Part shown: piece after piece, positions 1 through 10,780 of the stretch
How the letters are laid out: each line of letters opens with the position of its first letter
Numbering within the stretch: position 1 is the stretch's first letter
From: Viscum album
Taxonomy: Eukaryota; Streptophyta; Magnoliopsida; Santalales; Viscaceae
Length of the DNA: 64,000 bases
Reading direction: 5' to 3'
NCBI GenBank assembly: GCA_963277665.1
Contig: OY728119.1
Coordinates: 320,188,206-320,252,205 of the forward strand
Made by a program: the position numbers and the translations under genes
The notes under the pieces: model-generated
What the model saw: the letters and a program-made list of their open reading frames with translations, nothing else
What the model was told of the DNA's origin: nothing
The model's database searches: none

Positions 1-1965
1 TTATGATTTATGATTTATTATTTATTTATTTTTATTTATTTATTATTTATTTATTATTTATTGTTTATTATTTATTATTTATTATTTATTTATTATTTAT
101 TATTTATTATTTATTTATTATTTATATTTATTTATTATTTATCATTTATATTTATTTATTATTTATTATTTATATTTATTTAATATTTATTATTTATTAT
201 TTATTATTTATTATTTATATTTATTTAATATTTATATTTATTTATTATTTATATTTATTTACTATTTATTATTTATTATTTATATTTATTTATTATTTAT
301 TATTTATTATTTATTATTTTTATTTAATTATTTATTTATTATTTTCTATTTATTATTAATTATTTATTTTTATATATTATTTATTATTTATTATTTATTA
401 TTTATTATTTATTATTTATTATTTATATTTATTTATTAGTTATTATTTATTAGTTATTAGTTATTATTTATTATTTATTATTTATTATTTATTATTTATT
501 ATTTATTATTTATTATTTCTTATTTATTTATTATTTATTATTTATTATTTATTATTTATTATTTATTATTTATTATTTATATTTATTTATTATTTATTAT
601 TTATATTTATTTATTATTTATTATTTATTATTTATATTTATTTATTATTTATTATTTATATTTATTTATTATTTATATTTATTATTTATATTTTAATTTA
701 TTTTTTATTTTTTATTTATTATTTATATTTATTTATATTTATTTTTAGTTATTATTTATATTTATTTATTATTTATTATTATTTATTATTTATATTTATT
801 TATTATTTATATTTATTTATTATTTATATTTATTTATTATTTATATTTATTTATATTTATTTATAATTAAATATTTATATTTATTTATTATTTATATTTA
901 TTTATTATTTATTATTTATATTTATTTATTATTTATTATTTATATTTATTTATTATTTATATTTATTGATTCTTTATTATTTATATTTATTTATTATTTA
1001 TATTTATTATTTATTATTTATATTTATTTATTATTTATTAGTTATTATTTATTATTTATTATTTATTATTTATTATTTAGATTTATTTATTATTTATTAT
1101 TTATATTTATTTATTATTTATATTTATTATTTATTATTTATATTTATTTATTATTTATTAGTTATTATTTATTATTTATTATTTAGATTTATTTATTATT
1201 TATTATTTATTATTTATATTTATTTATTATTTAGTATTTATTATTTATATTTATTTATAATTTATTATTTATATTTATTTATTATTAATTATTTATATTT
1301 ATTTATTATTTATTATTTATATTTATTTATTATTTATTATTTATATTTATATATTATTTATATTTATTAGTTATTATTTATATTTATTTATTATTTATTA
1401 TTTATATTTATATTTATTTATTATTTATATTTATTATTTATTATTTATATTTATTTATTATTTATATTTATATTTATTTATTTTTTTTATTTATTATTTA
1501 TATTTATTTATTATTTATTATTTTCTTTTTATTATTTATTATTTATATATATTTGTTATTTATTATTTATTATTTATTATTTATTATTTATTATTTATTT
1601 ATTAGTTATTATTTATTGGTTATTATTTATTGGTTATTATTTATTGGTTATTATTTATTATTTATTATTTATTATTTATTATTTATATTTATTTATTATT
1701 TATTATTTATTATTTATATTTATTTATTATTTATTATTTATTATTTATTATTTATTTATTATTTATATTTATTTATTATTTATTACTTATTATTTATTAT
1801 TTATTATTTATTATTTATTATTTAGTATTTATATTTATTTATTATTTATTATTTATTATTTATATTTATTTATTATTTATTATTTATTTTTATTATTCCT
1901 TATTTATTATTTATTATTTATTATTTATTATTTATTATTATTGATTTTATATTTATTATTTATGT
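1..1965. repeat. AT-only minisatellite, TTATTATTTAT family
   Basis: Nearly two kilobases made only of T and A with rare C or G. Short modules (TTATTATTTAT, TATTTATTTAT) are reshuffled without one fixed period, so it is a degenerate, expanding minisatellite rather than a clean microsatellite. All T-rich runs are on the plus strand. Open frames here give low-complexity I/Y/L/F peptides and are not genes. The left edge lies outside the window. Confidence 0.95.
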
Positions 1966-2023
1966 ATTATTTGTTTTTTCAATTAATATATATAAGTATA
2001 TTAAATTCTGTTCATTAAACACA

Positions 2024-2105
2024 TGGCGAGCTTGATGGAGTGGTAAAGTCTTTGGAAAATATGCAAGAGGTTAGGGGTTCAAATCTCACCAAACGTAGAA
2101 TTTGT
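2024..2105 (+). mobile_element. tRNA-derived SINE head (putative)
   Basis: The stretch starts GGCGAGCTTGATGGAGTGG (an A-box-like promoter followed by TAAAG) and about 35 bases later has a good B box, GGTTCAAATCTC. This order and spacing match the pol III promoter at the head of plant tRNA-derived SINEs, where a GGCGAGC...GGTAAAG start is common. I cannot fold it into a clean tRNA, so a functional tRNA gene is unlikely. No clear SINE tail is visible; the sequence runs into a CATGCA-rich tract. The family is not assigned. Confidence 0.5.
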
Positions 2106-2112
2106 TTATATT

Positions 2113-2187
2113 GCATGTGTGTGCATATGCATGTGCATGTGCATGGGATATGCATGTACATGTGCATGAGATGTGCATGCATGCATA
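2113..2187. repeat. CATGCA/TGCATG-rich alternating purine-pyrimidine tract
   Basis: About 75 bases packed with TGCATG, GCATGT and CATATGC words, nearly all alternating purine and pyrimidine and full of short palindromes. TGCATG is also the RY element core of seed-gene promoters, but here the density looks like simple-repeat drift. The tract separates the T-rich and A-rich minisatellites. Confidence 0.7.
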
Positions 2188-2411
2188 AATAAAGTAAATA
2201 AAATAATACGAAATAAATAAAATAAATACGAAATAAAATAAATAAATAATTAAAACAAATACAAAATAAAAAAATAATAAATAAAATAAATACTAAATAA
2301 AAATAATAATAAATACGGAATTAAAAAAATAAATAAATAAAATAAATAAAATAAATAAAATAAATAAAATAAATAAATACCAAAAATAAATAAATAAATA
2401 AATACAAAAAA

Positions 2412-2446
<35 letters not shown>

Positions 2447-2735
2447 AATAAATACGAAATAAATTTATAATTAAATACGAAATAAATATATAAATAAATA
2501 CGAAAAATAAATAAGAAAAATAAATACGAAAAATAAATACATAAATAAATACATAAATAATTATATAAATAAATACATAAATAAATAGATAAATAAATAC
2601 ATAAATAAATAGATAAATAAATAGATAAATAAATACATAAATAAATATATAAATAAATATATAAATAAATATATAAATATATATATATATATATATAATT
2701 AAAAATAAAAAAAATAAAAAAATAAAAAAATAAAA
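2188..2735. repeat. AT-only minisatellite, complementary orientation (AAATA/AAATAAAT)
   Basis: Runs of AATAAATAAATA and AAATACGAAAT with a short TATATA stretch near 2680-2697. It is the reverse-complement type of the repeat at 1-1965, so the two arrays form a large imperfect inverted repeat around a spacer of about 200 bases. Minus-strand open frames here are low-complexity artefacts. Confidence 0.9.
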
Positions 2736-2737
2736 AC

Positions 2738-2833
2738 CGCCGCGAAACATTCTGCGACAGTTTTGAAAACCGCCGCGAAATAGTTTCCCGACGCATGATT
2801 TAGCGGCGGTTTTTCAAAACCGCCGCTAAATGC
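2738..2833. mobile_element. CACTA-like subterminal repeat fragment with perfect hairpin
   Basis: A sudden GC-rich patch in AT-only surroundings holds four CCGCCGC/GCGGCGG words. Positions 2798-2813 and 2816-2831 are perfect 16-base inverted arms (ATTTAGCGGCGGTTTT) with a 2-base loop; two more ACCGCCGCGAAA words lie at 2738-2780. Arrays of inverted GCGGCGG or GCGACGG words are typical of the subterminal regions of plant CACTA (En/Spm) elements. No CACTA terminus was found beside it, so the family assignment is inference. Confidence 0.45.
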
Positions 2834-2849
2834 CTTTTTTGCCGTATAA

Positions 2850-3400
2850 TACCATTTTTACCCTTATTGACCCTATTTACTTTTAAGTGTGATAAATAAA
2901 AGTAAAAAAGTTACTATTCAGCAAAAAATTATTTTTAACTAATTGAACCACATTGTAATCTTTGATGTTAACTGTGTCTCTCCGATTTTTGAAATTCCCC
3001 ACACGAAAGCGGTAAAATTATGTTTTATGAAAATTTTCAAACTCTCCTAGAAGATGGGTAAAAGACGGTGAAAAGTTCAATAAAACTTTTATATATATAA
3101 AATTATTATAAAATGACTCCAATGAATTAAATTGAACGTATATTGTTATTATGTATCAATTTTGACCGAAAATAAATTTAAAAAAAATAAATAATTATTT
3201 AAATAAAGTCGGTTTTTAATAGTAACCTAGTGTTTTGACTATTCATCAAAAATTGAAAATTTTCAAAAAAATACACAAAATTCACCCGAGTCTATTTTTG
3301 ATATTCCAAATCCATAAATGAAGTCCATTTTTAATGATAAAATTTATAAAATTTCAAAAAGTGTGTATTACTATTCATAACGGCGAGTTTTAATAATATT
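2850..3400 (-). mobile_element. diverged relic of a Tekay-type LTR segment
   Basis: This stretch aligns by eye, in the same orientation, with 8520-8830 inside the left LTR of the Tekay element. Shared landmarks in order are GTTACTATTCA, ATTGAACCACATT, TTTTTGAAATTC, GGTAAAATT, CTATTCATCAAAAATTGAA, AAAATAC and TTGATATTC. Similarity is clear but far lower than between the two LTRs of the complete element, so it is an older or related copy. Its true ends are not visible. Confidence 0.55.
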
Positions 3401-3870
3401 GTAATAGCATATCGTTGTTTAGTGAAACTCGGTATTGCGTACAACGCAAGATATCAAGGAAGTTAGCGATTGCGTGTAAAGAAATCAAAGTTAGAGTTGT
3501 GTGTAGAAAAACATTACATTGATGATAACAAAATATTTGTCATAAAAATCACGGGTGTTAGAGGTACACAAAATTAGTTCATTTTCTGAAGTTATATGTT
3601 TTGTAGATGGTATGGGAAAATATCTATCGTATAAAAATTTTCTATATATGCTAAATGGTAATATGGAAGTCATAAAAGGTGAAATGCATTGCTCACTAGA
3701 TGTTGGAAATTGAGGTATTGAATTTTATAAGGAAGAATATGTAATCAAATTCAATTGTGGGTGTCAAACTCATTTTCAGTTTTTGTAAGATAAATTTGAG
3801 CATAAAATTTCTTTATTAAACAATGACATACCATATATGAAAAATATTACATGCACAACTAATAGTGGTT
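3401..3870. other. no gene recognised
   Basis: AT-rich unique sequence with stops in all frames apart from a 60-codon minus-strand frame at 3491-3673 that shows no recognisable motif. No RNA gene or repeat seen. Confidence 0.5.
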
Positions 3871-3959
3871 TAATTTTCCAATAAGGGGAAAACTGGGGTG
3901 TATATTCGGTATTCCGTCATAATTATATACACCCCGGTTTTCCCCTTATTGGAAAATTA
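3871..3959. repeat. long hairpin: 34-bp inverted arms, 21-bp loop
   Basis: Arms 3871-3904 and 3926-3959 (TAATTTTCCAATAAGGGGAA... and its complement) pair at 33 of 34 positions; the single difference is an A-C mispair. The loop is about 21 bases. The near-perfect arms contrast with the decay around them. It could be a very small foldback element or MITE, or a freshly formed palindrome. The outermost bases TAA/TTA belong to the arms, so no separate target duplication can be named. Confidence 0.8.
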
Positions 3960-4020
3960 CTAGAAATATGTAATTATCATTATGAAAAATGATTACTAGA
4001 AATATGTACTTATCATTATG
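3956..4020. repeat. 29-bp direct repeat, two copies
   Basis: ATTACTAGAAATATGTA(A/C)TTATCATTATG occurs at 3956-3984 and 3992-4020 with one mismatch and a 7-base spacer. The first copy overlaps the end of the hairpin's right arm, so the duplication involves the hairpin border. Confidence 0.85.
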
Positions 4021-4985
4021 ACATATTGGGGATTAATTTTTTGTAGTATTGGTAGGCCATTGTATGATAGGAAGTCCTTATAACCCAAATGTTAATTTTG
4101 TATATAATTTACATCATGTTTTTTCTCCCATGGAAATAGGAAATAATTTTTAAACCACCTAATCCCTTTTCTCTTGATGCTTCATATTCAATTACATGTT
4201 GTGTGATAGTTTTCATAATAATTTTATAGAATAAATATCATGATCTATAATAGGTGGGGGATTCAAATCCTGATGAGGATGTATAGATGTAGTGACATAG
4301 GGAGAGGAGTTTTTTTATTTTTCGGGTATTTAATTTTTGGGTGATATTGTAATCAAAATAAGTACAGGAGATATCTTCTATATGTTGTAGATTCAGGTGG
4401 GGTAAATTTTAATTGTTAATGGATTCATATTATCAACAAAATCGTATAGGGATTTTTTTTATTAGAGTGATGGGATCATATTTAATATAAGTAATTTTTT
4501 TATTGAACCATTTATTGATTTTTTAGAAAATAATTAGTAGGATGGTTAAGTCCCAATCAAGATTAAAAAAATATTCACATGAGTGGGATTTTGTATTTCA
4601 TCTGTAATAAAATTAGCCTCTTAAATGGGCAAATTAATACAATATATTTTCAATTATAGGATTTTAGAATTTTTAAGGACATACTTGAATTACACCTATC
4701 GTAGCTCATATAGATCAATCAATGAATTATTGTGTGTTTTTTATATCTTTTTGATCAATGTAATAGATACTATTAGTTTTTTTCAACTGGATATCTCTAC
4801 ATTGATACATCCTCCATGATGAACTCCTTGTTATTGAAACCTTCATAGATTCACTAGATGAATCATTTATTTTTCTAATTTTTCGATCTGTATAACTAAT
4901 AAACAATATAATCAATCAGTCATAACAATGATATGATAATTAAAAATCTAATCAATTGATCCCTGTGATATCACTTTAAATAGAT
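4021..4985. other. no gene recognised
   Basis: AT-rich sequence. Two overlapping 60-codon frames on opposite strands (4625-4819 plus, 4727-4915 minus) lack recognisable domains. A B-box-like word GGGATTCAAATCC near 4259 has no A box at tRNA spacing. Probably old retroelement debris. Confidence 0.45.
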
Positions 4986-5661
4986 ATGGCCCTATTATTA
5001 TCACTACACATCCCTCAGGGCCTGTTCTATGACTAACTCATGCCCTCTATAAATAGGCCAGGGGATGGTGACTCGCACCCGAAACGCATATCCCAGAAAG
5101 AGGAAAGGCATTTACTTTAATCCTATAATCCCACAGACCAAGAACATGAAAAGATGCAAACCATGTTGTAAAACATTAGTAATAAAAGTGTGTAGTAAAT
5201 GTAAAGGGTTCAAAATACAAACCAAAGTAAAAAGATACAACAACAATAGAAAATAGATTATGTGACCTTCCACCAAGGGTCCTACCTAAAGGGTAGGTAC
5301 AACTCATCTGCACAGCTCTCCTTGTCAATTTGTGAACTCTGTGTACCACCTCGTCCTATATCCTAAAGTATCAGCCAAGATGCTCATCATTTGCCCAAGA
5401 TACAACAAGGTGAAGGAGAATCCCATGCAGGGGTGAGTATAACAATACCCATTAGGGACCCCGATACCCCCAAAGGTATCTCAGAATTCCACAAGGAAAA
5501 ACCAAAAATAATGATTTCAATCACAAATCAAAAAACAAAATACTCAACTCAAACTAGGTATACAACTCAGGGATCATGAATAAAGATGACTAGTGGTATT
5601 CTATATCATTTTATTCTGTTAGGATGTTTCCACAACAAAACCAAAAAAAATTGTTCCACTA
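4986..5661 (+). other. unassigned, possibly LTR-derived sequence with a TATA box
   Basis: Less AT-rich than its surroundings. It holds a strong TATA-type core, CTCTATAAATAGG at 5046-5058, of the kind found in plant LTR promoters, then a 63-codon Lys/Arg/Cys-rich frame at 5065-5256 with KRCKPCC and CSKC but no known domain spacing. With the flanking 26-bp array it may be part of an older LTR broken by the Tekay insertion. No partner LTR found. Confidence 0.4.
5048..5057 (+). promoter_or_regulatory. TATA box-like core (TATAAATAGG)
   Basis: TATAAATAGG in a locally GC-richer stretch matches the plant TATA consensus. It may be the promoter of a former LTR; activity cannot be judged. Confidence 0.4.
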
Positions 5662-5783
5662 TCGATCCACATGGGGTCGTATGTCTCTGATCCACGATGG
5701 GCTGCTCTAAGCCTGGTCCTCATCAGGTCTTGCACTGGTGATCCAAACAGGGTCGCTAGGATGTTGATCCAACTTGGGACACT
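5662..5783. repeat. 26-bp tandem repeat, left half (about 5 units)
   Basis: Degenerate units of 25-26 bases beginning TGATCCAnn and containing GGGTC (for example TGATCCAAACAGGGTCGCTA). The array stops at the Tekay target-site duplication and resumes at 17579 on the other side of the element, so one array was split by the insertion. Confidence 0.75.
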
Positions 5784-5788
5784 ATTAT
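5784..5788. repeat. target-site duplication ATTAT (left)
   Basis: Matches the ATTAT at 17571-17575 exactly and fixes the left boundary of the Tekay element. Confidence 0.85.
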
Positions 5789-8700
5789 AATAAGGCACCA
5801 ACCTTAAACATTACTTAATCTTGAGAAATTTCAAGAATACACCTTGGGGATCTTTTCAGGATTAGAGTTTTAGAGAATTATATCATAAAACATGCATTAC
5901 ATCCAACATTTAAACAGAGTGGTTACAAGATAGTATTCATTTCTTCCCATCAATGGAAACATATTTAAAATAAAACACGGATTCTTTCTTGAAAATTACT
6001 TGACACTATCATCATATCATATACCCTTCCCTTGACCTGTGAAAAACATTTCAAAAACATGGGATGAGCATAAAAAGCTTCATATAGGATATAAAAAGTT
6101 GGAATGGAAACATGAGTACATGTATACATAATAATCAATGAAATCATACTCTACTCATAAAACATAAGAATGTTAACATACCTCATCAAATCATGAATAA
6201 ATCATAGAAATCATAAGACATAAAGGTAACTTGAGGTATTCATAACATTCTTACGTAGAGATTAACCCTCTGGGTTACATTTGGAATAACCATCACAGTA
6301 TATTCCCTAAATCTCTTCAGAGAAGCCTTAAAGTTTATCTCCTTCACATTACCCAGTGCATTGGAGAGCTATATCGGGCTCACCCGCCCTTAGTTTATCA
6401 TGGAACCACTCGTCTTCATAATAATGCCCATGAACCATAACATAATCGTATCACATAAAACATGCATAAAGGAAACATAACATTTCAATTTTTAAATCAC
6501 AAGATATAAATACAACACATTGATATAAAAACATTATGAAAACCATTTTAAATACCAAAATAATAGAAAAGTAAAACATGGTATTTATTTTTCTTTTAAA
6601 AAAATGTATGGCTTGTAGAGGAAGCCGAAACTCAAACAATGGGCACGACGGCAGAGAAGTCATTGTCGCCACATACGTACGACAAAAAAAACATTCCCTT
6701 TTGTCATTTATTAAACTCTTCGTATAAAAAAGATCCCTTTTGAATAAATGTAAAAGTAAAAGGGGTTTATACACCGTATAAAAAAAGTTGTGTATAAAAC
6801 ATAATATGCCCTAATGAAAGGAGATTGAGACGAAGTGCCTTACCTCGGGTCCGACTTGACTCGATCGTTCTTTAACCACCTGAATAATAAACTTGAGTTA
6901 ATTTATACTTTCTTAAGAACCAGTTTCAAGTTCATTATTCCTTTTATATCACTTATTAACATGTCATGAACACTATGTAATTATTTCAGTTAATAATGTT
7001 CGTTTTAACAATCATTGGTACTTGAGTAAAAAATAAACTCTATTCTAATTACAAGTTTTCCATGTATCCATTATATCCAGAGTTATACTCATGATGTGTA
7101 TATGATATATATTATATATATCCAGTATATACGTGCATTTATAATATTACATAACGTTTAGAGGTAAGAAATGAAATGCACCGTTCATGGAGACGGTAAG
7201 CTGTACGTACGCATGAATGCTACTTTAATTTATATTTCGTATTTTATGGAATGGAATCATAATGATATAAATATATATTATAATTACAGTATATGTTCGT
7301 ATATAATATCATTAATTACATCCTTTATATGTCCCACATATGGAATTAACGAATCAAATCACTTTGAGGGGGCGGTATTTCGCACTTCCTAAAATGAAGA
7401 TATCGTGTTTACCCATAATGGAAACCATAAATGTATGCCATAAATGAAAAATACATAAGATTAGGTAAAACATAAACATATAATATATCATATATAAATA
7501 TTGTTTCATCTTAATGGCCACCTTTGAAGGTGCTAAAAGAATATTGAAAAATCATCGTTTCGTGAGGCAGAAATTCACCATCCACGGAAATAGTATGTTC
7601 ATTAACCAATAGATGTAGGTGTGTGTAAGTGTAGCTCGAATCCTTCTTATAAAAACATCCTAGTATATGGAATATAATGGTTTTGTTACAAATGAAATGA
7701 ATTAAAATAGTTTAGGGGGTTGGAGAAGCAAAATAAAACATAAGAACACAAGAGAAGACATTGCCTTTAAAACGGATAACTCTTTTTGATTTGAGCTCAA
7801 AGGCTCCCTTGGGAAGACTTCTGCCCAAAGTGAGGCTTATAAGTGTTATAGAGGGATGTGGAGAGACCCAATGGGCAGTGGTTGGACGAGACAAAGGCTT
7901 TGGAAGTGTGGTTAAGGTGGTAGAGGTGCGGGCCTTTTATAAGAGGAGATGAGGGGAACTCTTGGAAAGTTAAGAAAAGATAGTTTGTTATAAAATTATT
8001 TTTGGATAAAAAAGGTCCCAAAATTATAAATTTCTAGGATAAGGTGATAAGGGTTCGAAATACACCCATCCAATAGGTTTTTTAAAAGTTTAGTTCTTAA
8101 ATTTTATATTATATTTTTATTTTATTTAAATCGTTAAATAATGAGGTAATCGCTGCATCATCATGGTGCTATAAGAAATTTAATTTATTTAATGTCTAAA
8201 AATTATAAAAAAAATATCATGATGTATTAAATCTTTTTATCATCCTAATGAAAATTTATATTTAATAATATGACTTGTATAACCCCATATAAAAATTGTT
8301 GTAGTAAAACAACTCATGTTTGTGACATTTTCATTTTAACTTTAAATAAAAAGTTATTAATTTCATCTTCCTACCAAAGTGGCTCCATGGGGTCTCCAAT
8401 TCGACCCATGGATTTTTTGGGTCGGCCTTGACACATCCAATAAGGGTAGGACATGTTTCTAGGTATTTTCATTTTACTTTAATATCATTTTGGGATTAAA
8501 TTGCACTAATTACCTCTAATCGTGATTAAAACTTATAAGTTACTATTCACGAAGAAAAATTATTTTAATCACATTGAACCACATTTTTATTCCTAATGAA
8601 AACCATGTATGTCGGATTTTTGAAATTCAAAACACAGAGATGGTAAAATTTCATTTAAACGAAAAATTATTTTTTTAAGTACCACTTAGTGGTTTAACTA

Positions 8701-9359
8701 TTCTTCAAAAATTGAAGTTTTTCAGAAAAATACCAAAACATCACCCTAAGCTATATTTGATATTCTGAATTCAAAAGTGATGTCTATTTTACAAAATTTA
8801 AATCATATAAGTTACATTAATTAATTTAATGATTAATTCCCGCTTTCAGTGAATATAGCATGTTTTTATGAAACAATAAGTATCTAAAAATTTACAATAG
8901 TTTAAGTCTAATTTCAATGTGAAAGAAATACCAATGACCACTATTGGATTAAATGGTAAAAACATATTCTAATTTAACATTAAAACCAATTCAAAAGATA
9001 ATCTAATCATATAAATAAATTAAATTAAAAAGAGGTTTTGAATTAAAATATAACATTTTTCACTTCATTAAAAAATTGATCTTTATCGGAAAAATACCAA
9101 AAATTTACCCAAAGAAAATTTCAATATCCCAATCATAAAGAAAAAGTTTATTTCGACAAATAGAACTTATAAAATTGTCAAAAGTTTGATTTAAAATGGT
9201 TTATCATCAAAAGGCAGTAAAACAATCTTTTAAAAATATTAGTGTATTCCATGCTTAACATTGGTTTTATTCTCTTTTTAATCCACTAAAACACTATCTA
9301 ATTCATTAATAGACATAGATAAAAATATCTATTATTAATTAATTACATGGGATGTTACA
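5789..9359 (-). repeat. 3' LTR of the Tekay-type element
   Basis: 3571 bases. Read on the minus strand it starts TGTAACATCCC directly after the polypurine tract and ends GCCTTATT at 5789, where the partner LTR has CTTATA. Collinear with 14029-17570 throughout. Plus-strand landmarks shared by both are AAGGC(A/C)CCAACCTTAAACATT at one end and TGGGAT(G/A)TT at the other. Open frames inside it (for example 7171-7392, 7761-7952) are not genes. Confidence 0.92.
8690..9170 (-). repeat. duplicated module within the Tekay LTR
   Basis: The module near 8690-8800 (TCAAAAATTGAAG, then CAGAAAAATACCAAAA, then TTGATATTC) recurs in diverged form at about 9060-9165 (AAAAAATTGATC, GGAAAAATACCAAAA, TCAATATCCC). 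Both are kept in the partner LTR (about 16905-17000 and 17270-17370), and the module also appears in the relic at 3230-3320. Confidence 0.6.
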
Positions 9360-9375
9360 TCCTTCCCCCCTTTAT
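9360..9375 (-). other. polypurine tract of the Tekay-type element
   Basis: On the minus strand AAAGGGGGGAAGGA immediately precedes the TGTAACATCCC terminus of the 3' LTR. This is the expected plus-strand primer site. Confidence 0.88.
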
Positions 9376-9430
9376 AAAATTTCATCCCCGCAATATATTT
9401 ACTTATCGAATAAGTGGGGGTATTTAGCCC

Positions 9431-9622
9431 TCATTGCATTTCAGATTCCCATGATGCATCTTCAATCATGTGGTTTTTACAAATAACCTTTACCTGATGA
9501 ATCACCTTATTCCGTAACACTTGATTGTTGTGGTCAAGAATCTTGGCCGGTTTTTCCTCATAATATAGGTTCTCTTCCAGCTGAACTACCTTCGGACTCA
9601 AAACATGAGATGGATCTGGCAT
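9431..9622 (-). pseudogene. chromodomain, C-terminal end of Tekay integrase (fragment)
   Basis: The 63-codon frame starts MPDPSHVLSP and contains the conserved chromodomain series LEENL.YEEKPAKILD, LRNKVIHQVKV and EDASWE. In chromoviruses this domain follows integrase and is thought to direct insertion toward modified histones. A stop codon sits just before the MPDPSH segment, where the integrase should read through, so the domain is cut off from the rest of the polyprotein. Its presence is the main reason to call the element a chromovirus. Confidence 0.9.
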
Positions 9623-9624
9623 TT

Positions 9625-10140
9625 ACTTCCTTAACATTGAAACATGAAAAACATTGTGTACCAGAGACAAAGTCAGAGGTAAAGACACTCGGCAAGAAAC
9701 TGATCTAACCCTCTCCAGAATTTCATATGGTCCAATGAACCTTGGACTAATCTTTCCTTTCTTACCAAATCACATCACACTTTTCCATGGTGATACTTTG
9801 AGAAAAACATGATCACCTACCTCAAAAGAGTGATTCTTCCTCCTATTGTCCGCATAACTCTTCTGCCTGCACTAAGATGTTCTCATGTGTTTCTGTATCA
9901 TCTGAACTTTTCCTGCCAACGCTCCTACCAATTCTGGTCCCACCAGCTTCCTTTCACTCACATCATCCCAGAACGTTGGAGTTCAACACTGCTTCCCATA
10001 TCACACCTCAAATGGTGCTATCTGTACACTGGAATGAAAACTGTTATTATATAAAAATTCAACCAAAGAATGATGTTGGTCCCTACTTCCCTGATAATCA
10101 ATCGAAAAAGCATGTATAATATCATCTAAATTCTGAATTT
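9625..10140 (-). pseudogene. integrase C-terminal part with GPY/F-like module (broken)
   Basis: Conceptual minus-strand translation, with stops and frame changes, shows the usual Ty3/gypsy order: a YNNSFHSS segment after the catalytic core, then KSYADNRR, GDHVFLKVSPWK, IGPYEILERV (the GPY/F module, about 9710-9735) and LVHNVFHVSML. Several premature stops are visible. Plus-strand frames of about 80 codons at 9809-10119 are antisense shadows. Confidence 0.85.
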
Positions 10141-10144
10141 TTCG

Positions 10145-10504
10145 TTATGACTGCACATCTGATTGAGGATGAAAAGCTATACTAAAATTTAATTCAGCAC
10201 CCAACGACTTCTGAAGGCCCTTCCAAAATTTAGAAGTAAACATGGGATCATGGTCAAATAAAATGGAGAGAGGAACTCCATGTAACCTGACTATCTCTTT
10301 AAGATACAAATGGGAAAGTTGATCTATGGAAAAATTATCTCTTATAGCAAGGAAATGAGAAGATTTAGTCAACCAATCAACAATACCCCATATTGCATTA
10401 TTACCTCGAGGTGTCTTCGGAAATCTCACAATGAAGTCCATGGATATATTTTTCCATTTACACTCTGGCACTAATAAAGGCAAAAGCATCCCTTTTGGTA
10501 ACAT
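10145..10504 (-). pseudogene. integrase catalytic core (DDE), truncated at the catalytic Glu
   Basis: 119 codons of the retroviral-type integrase core. The first catalytic Asp lies in WKNISMDFI and the second in LFDHDPMFTSKFW. The frame continues through LGAELNFSIAFHPQSD and ends at a TAA at 10145-10147, the position where the family has the third catalytic residue, Glu, after the conserved HPQ(S/T)DGQS segment. The DDE triad is therefore incomplete and the enzyme could not join DNA ends. Domain identity is secure from motif order and neighbours. Confidence 0.92.
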
Positions 10505-10519
10505 CCTCTCTGCTTTACC

Positions 10520-10750
10520 CTATTGAGAAGTCAAACACTTCACTGTAAAATCAGCAATATCTCTTTTCATTCCATCCCACCAGTAATACTCTTGCAGATC
10601 TCTGTCCATCCTAGTACTCCCAGGATGAACTGAAAATGGAGAACTATGAGCTTCACATAACAACTCTCTCTCCAAATATGAATCACAAGGAACACACAAT
10701 ATCTTCCCAAATCTCAAAACACAATCATTATCAATGATGAATTCAGGCAA
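10520..10750 (-). pseudogene. integrase N-terminal zinc-binding (HHCC) region
   Basis: 76-codon frame with the hallmark segments LLCEAHSSPFSVHPG, YYWWDGMKRDI and VKCLTSQ. The two His are present and the first Cys is present, but the second Cys of the family's CxxC is Ser, and a stop follows directly after the Gln. It lies between RNase H and the integrase core as expected. Confidence 0.88.
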
Positions 10751-10780
10751 CTTACCCTTCTGAACCTGCTCTACCTTTTT

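Noticed and set aside
3..2018. Several long open frames (90-134 codons) in the first 2 kb
   Set aside because: They are translations of an AT-only minisatellite and give only I, Y, L, F and V with occasional S.
4255..4285. tRNA gene suggested by a GGGATTCAAATCC B-box-like word
   Set aside because: No A box at the right distance and no cloverleaf arms.
9809..10119. Two overlapping plus-strand frames of about 80 codons
   Set aside because: They are antisense shadows of the Tekay integrase C-terminal region, which has clear family motifs on the minus strand.
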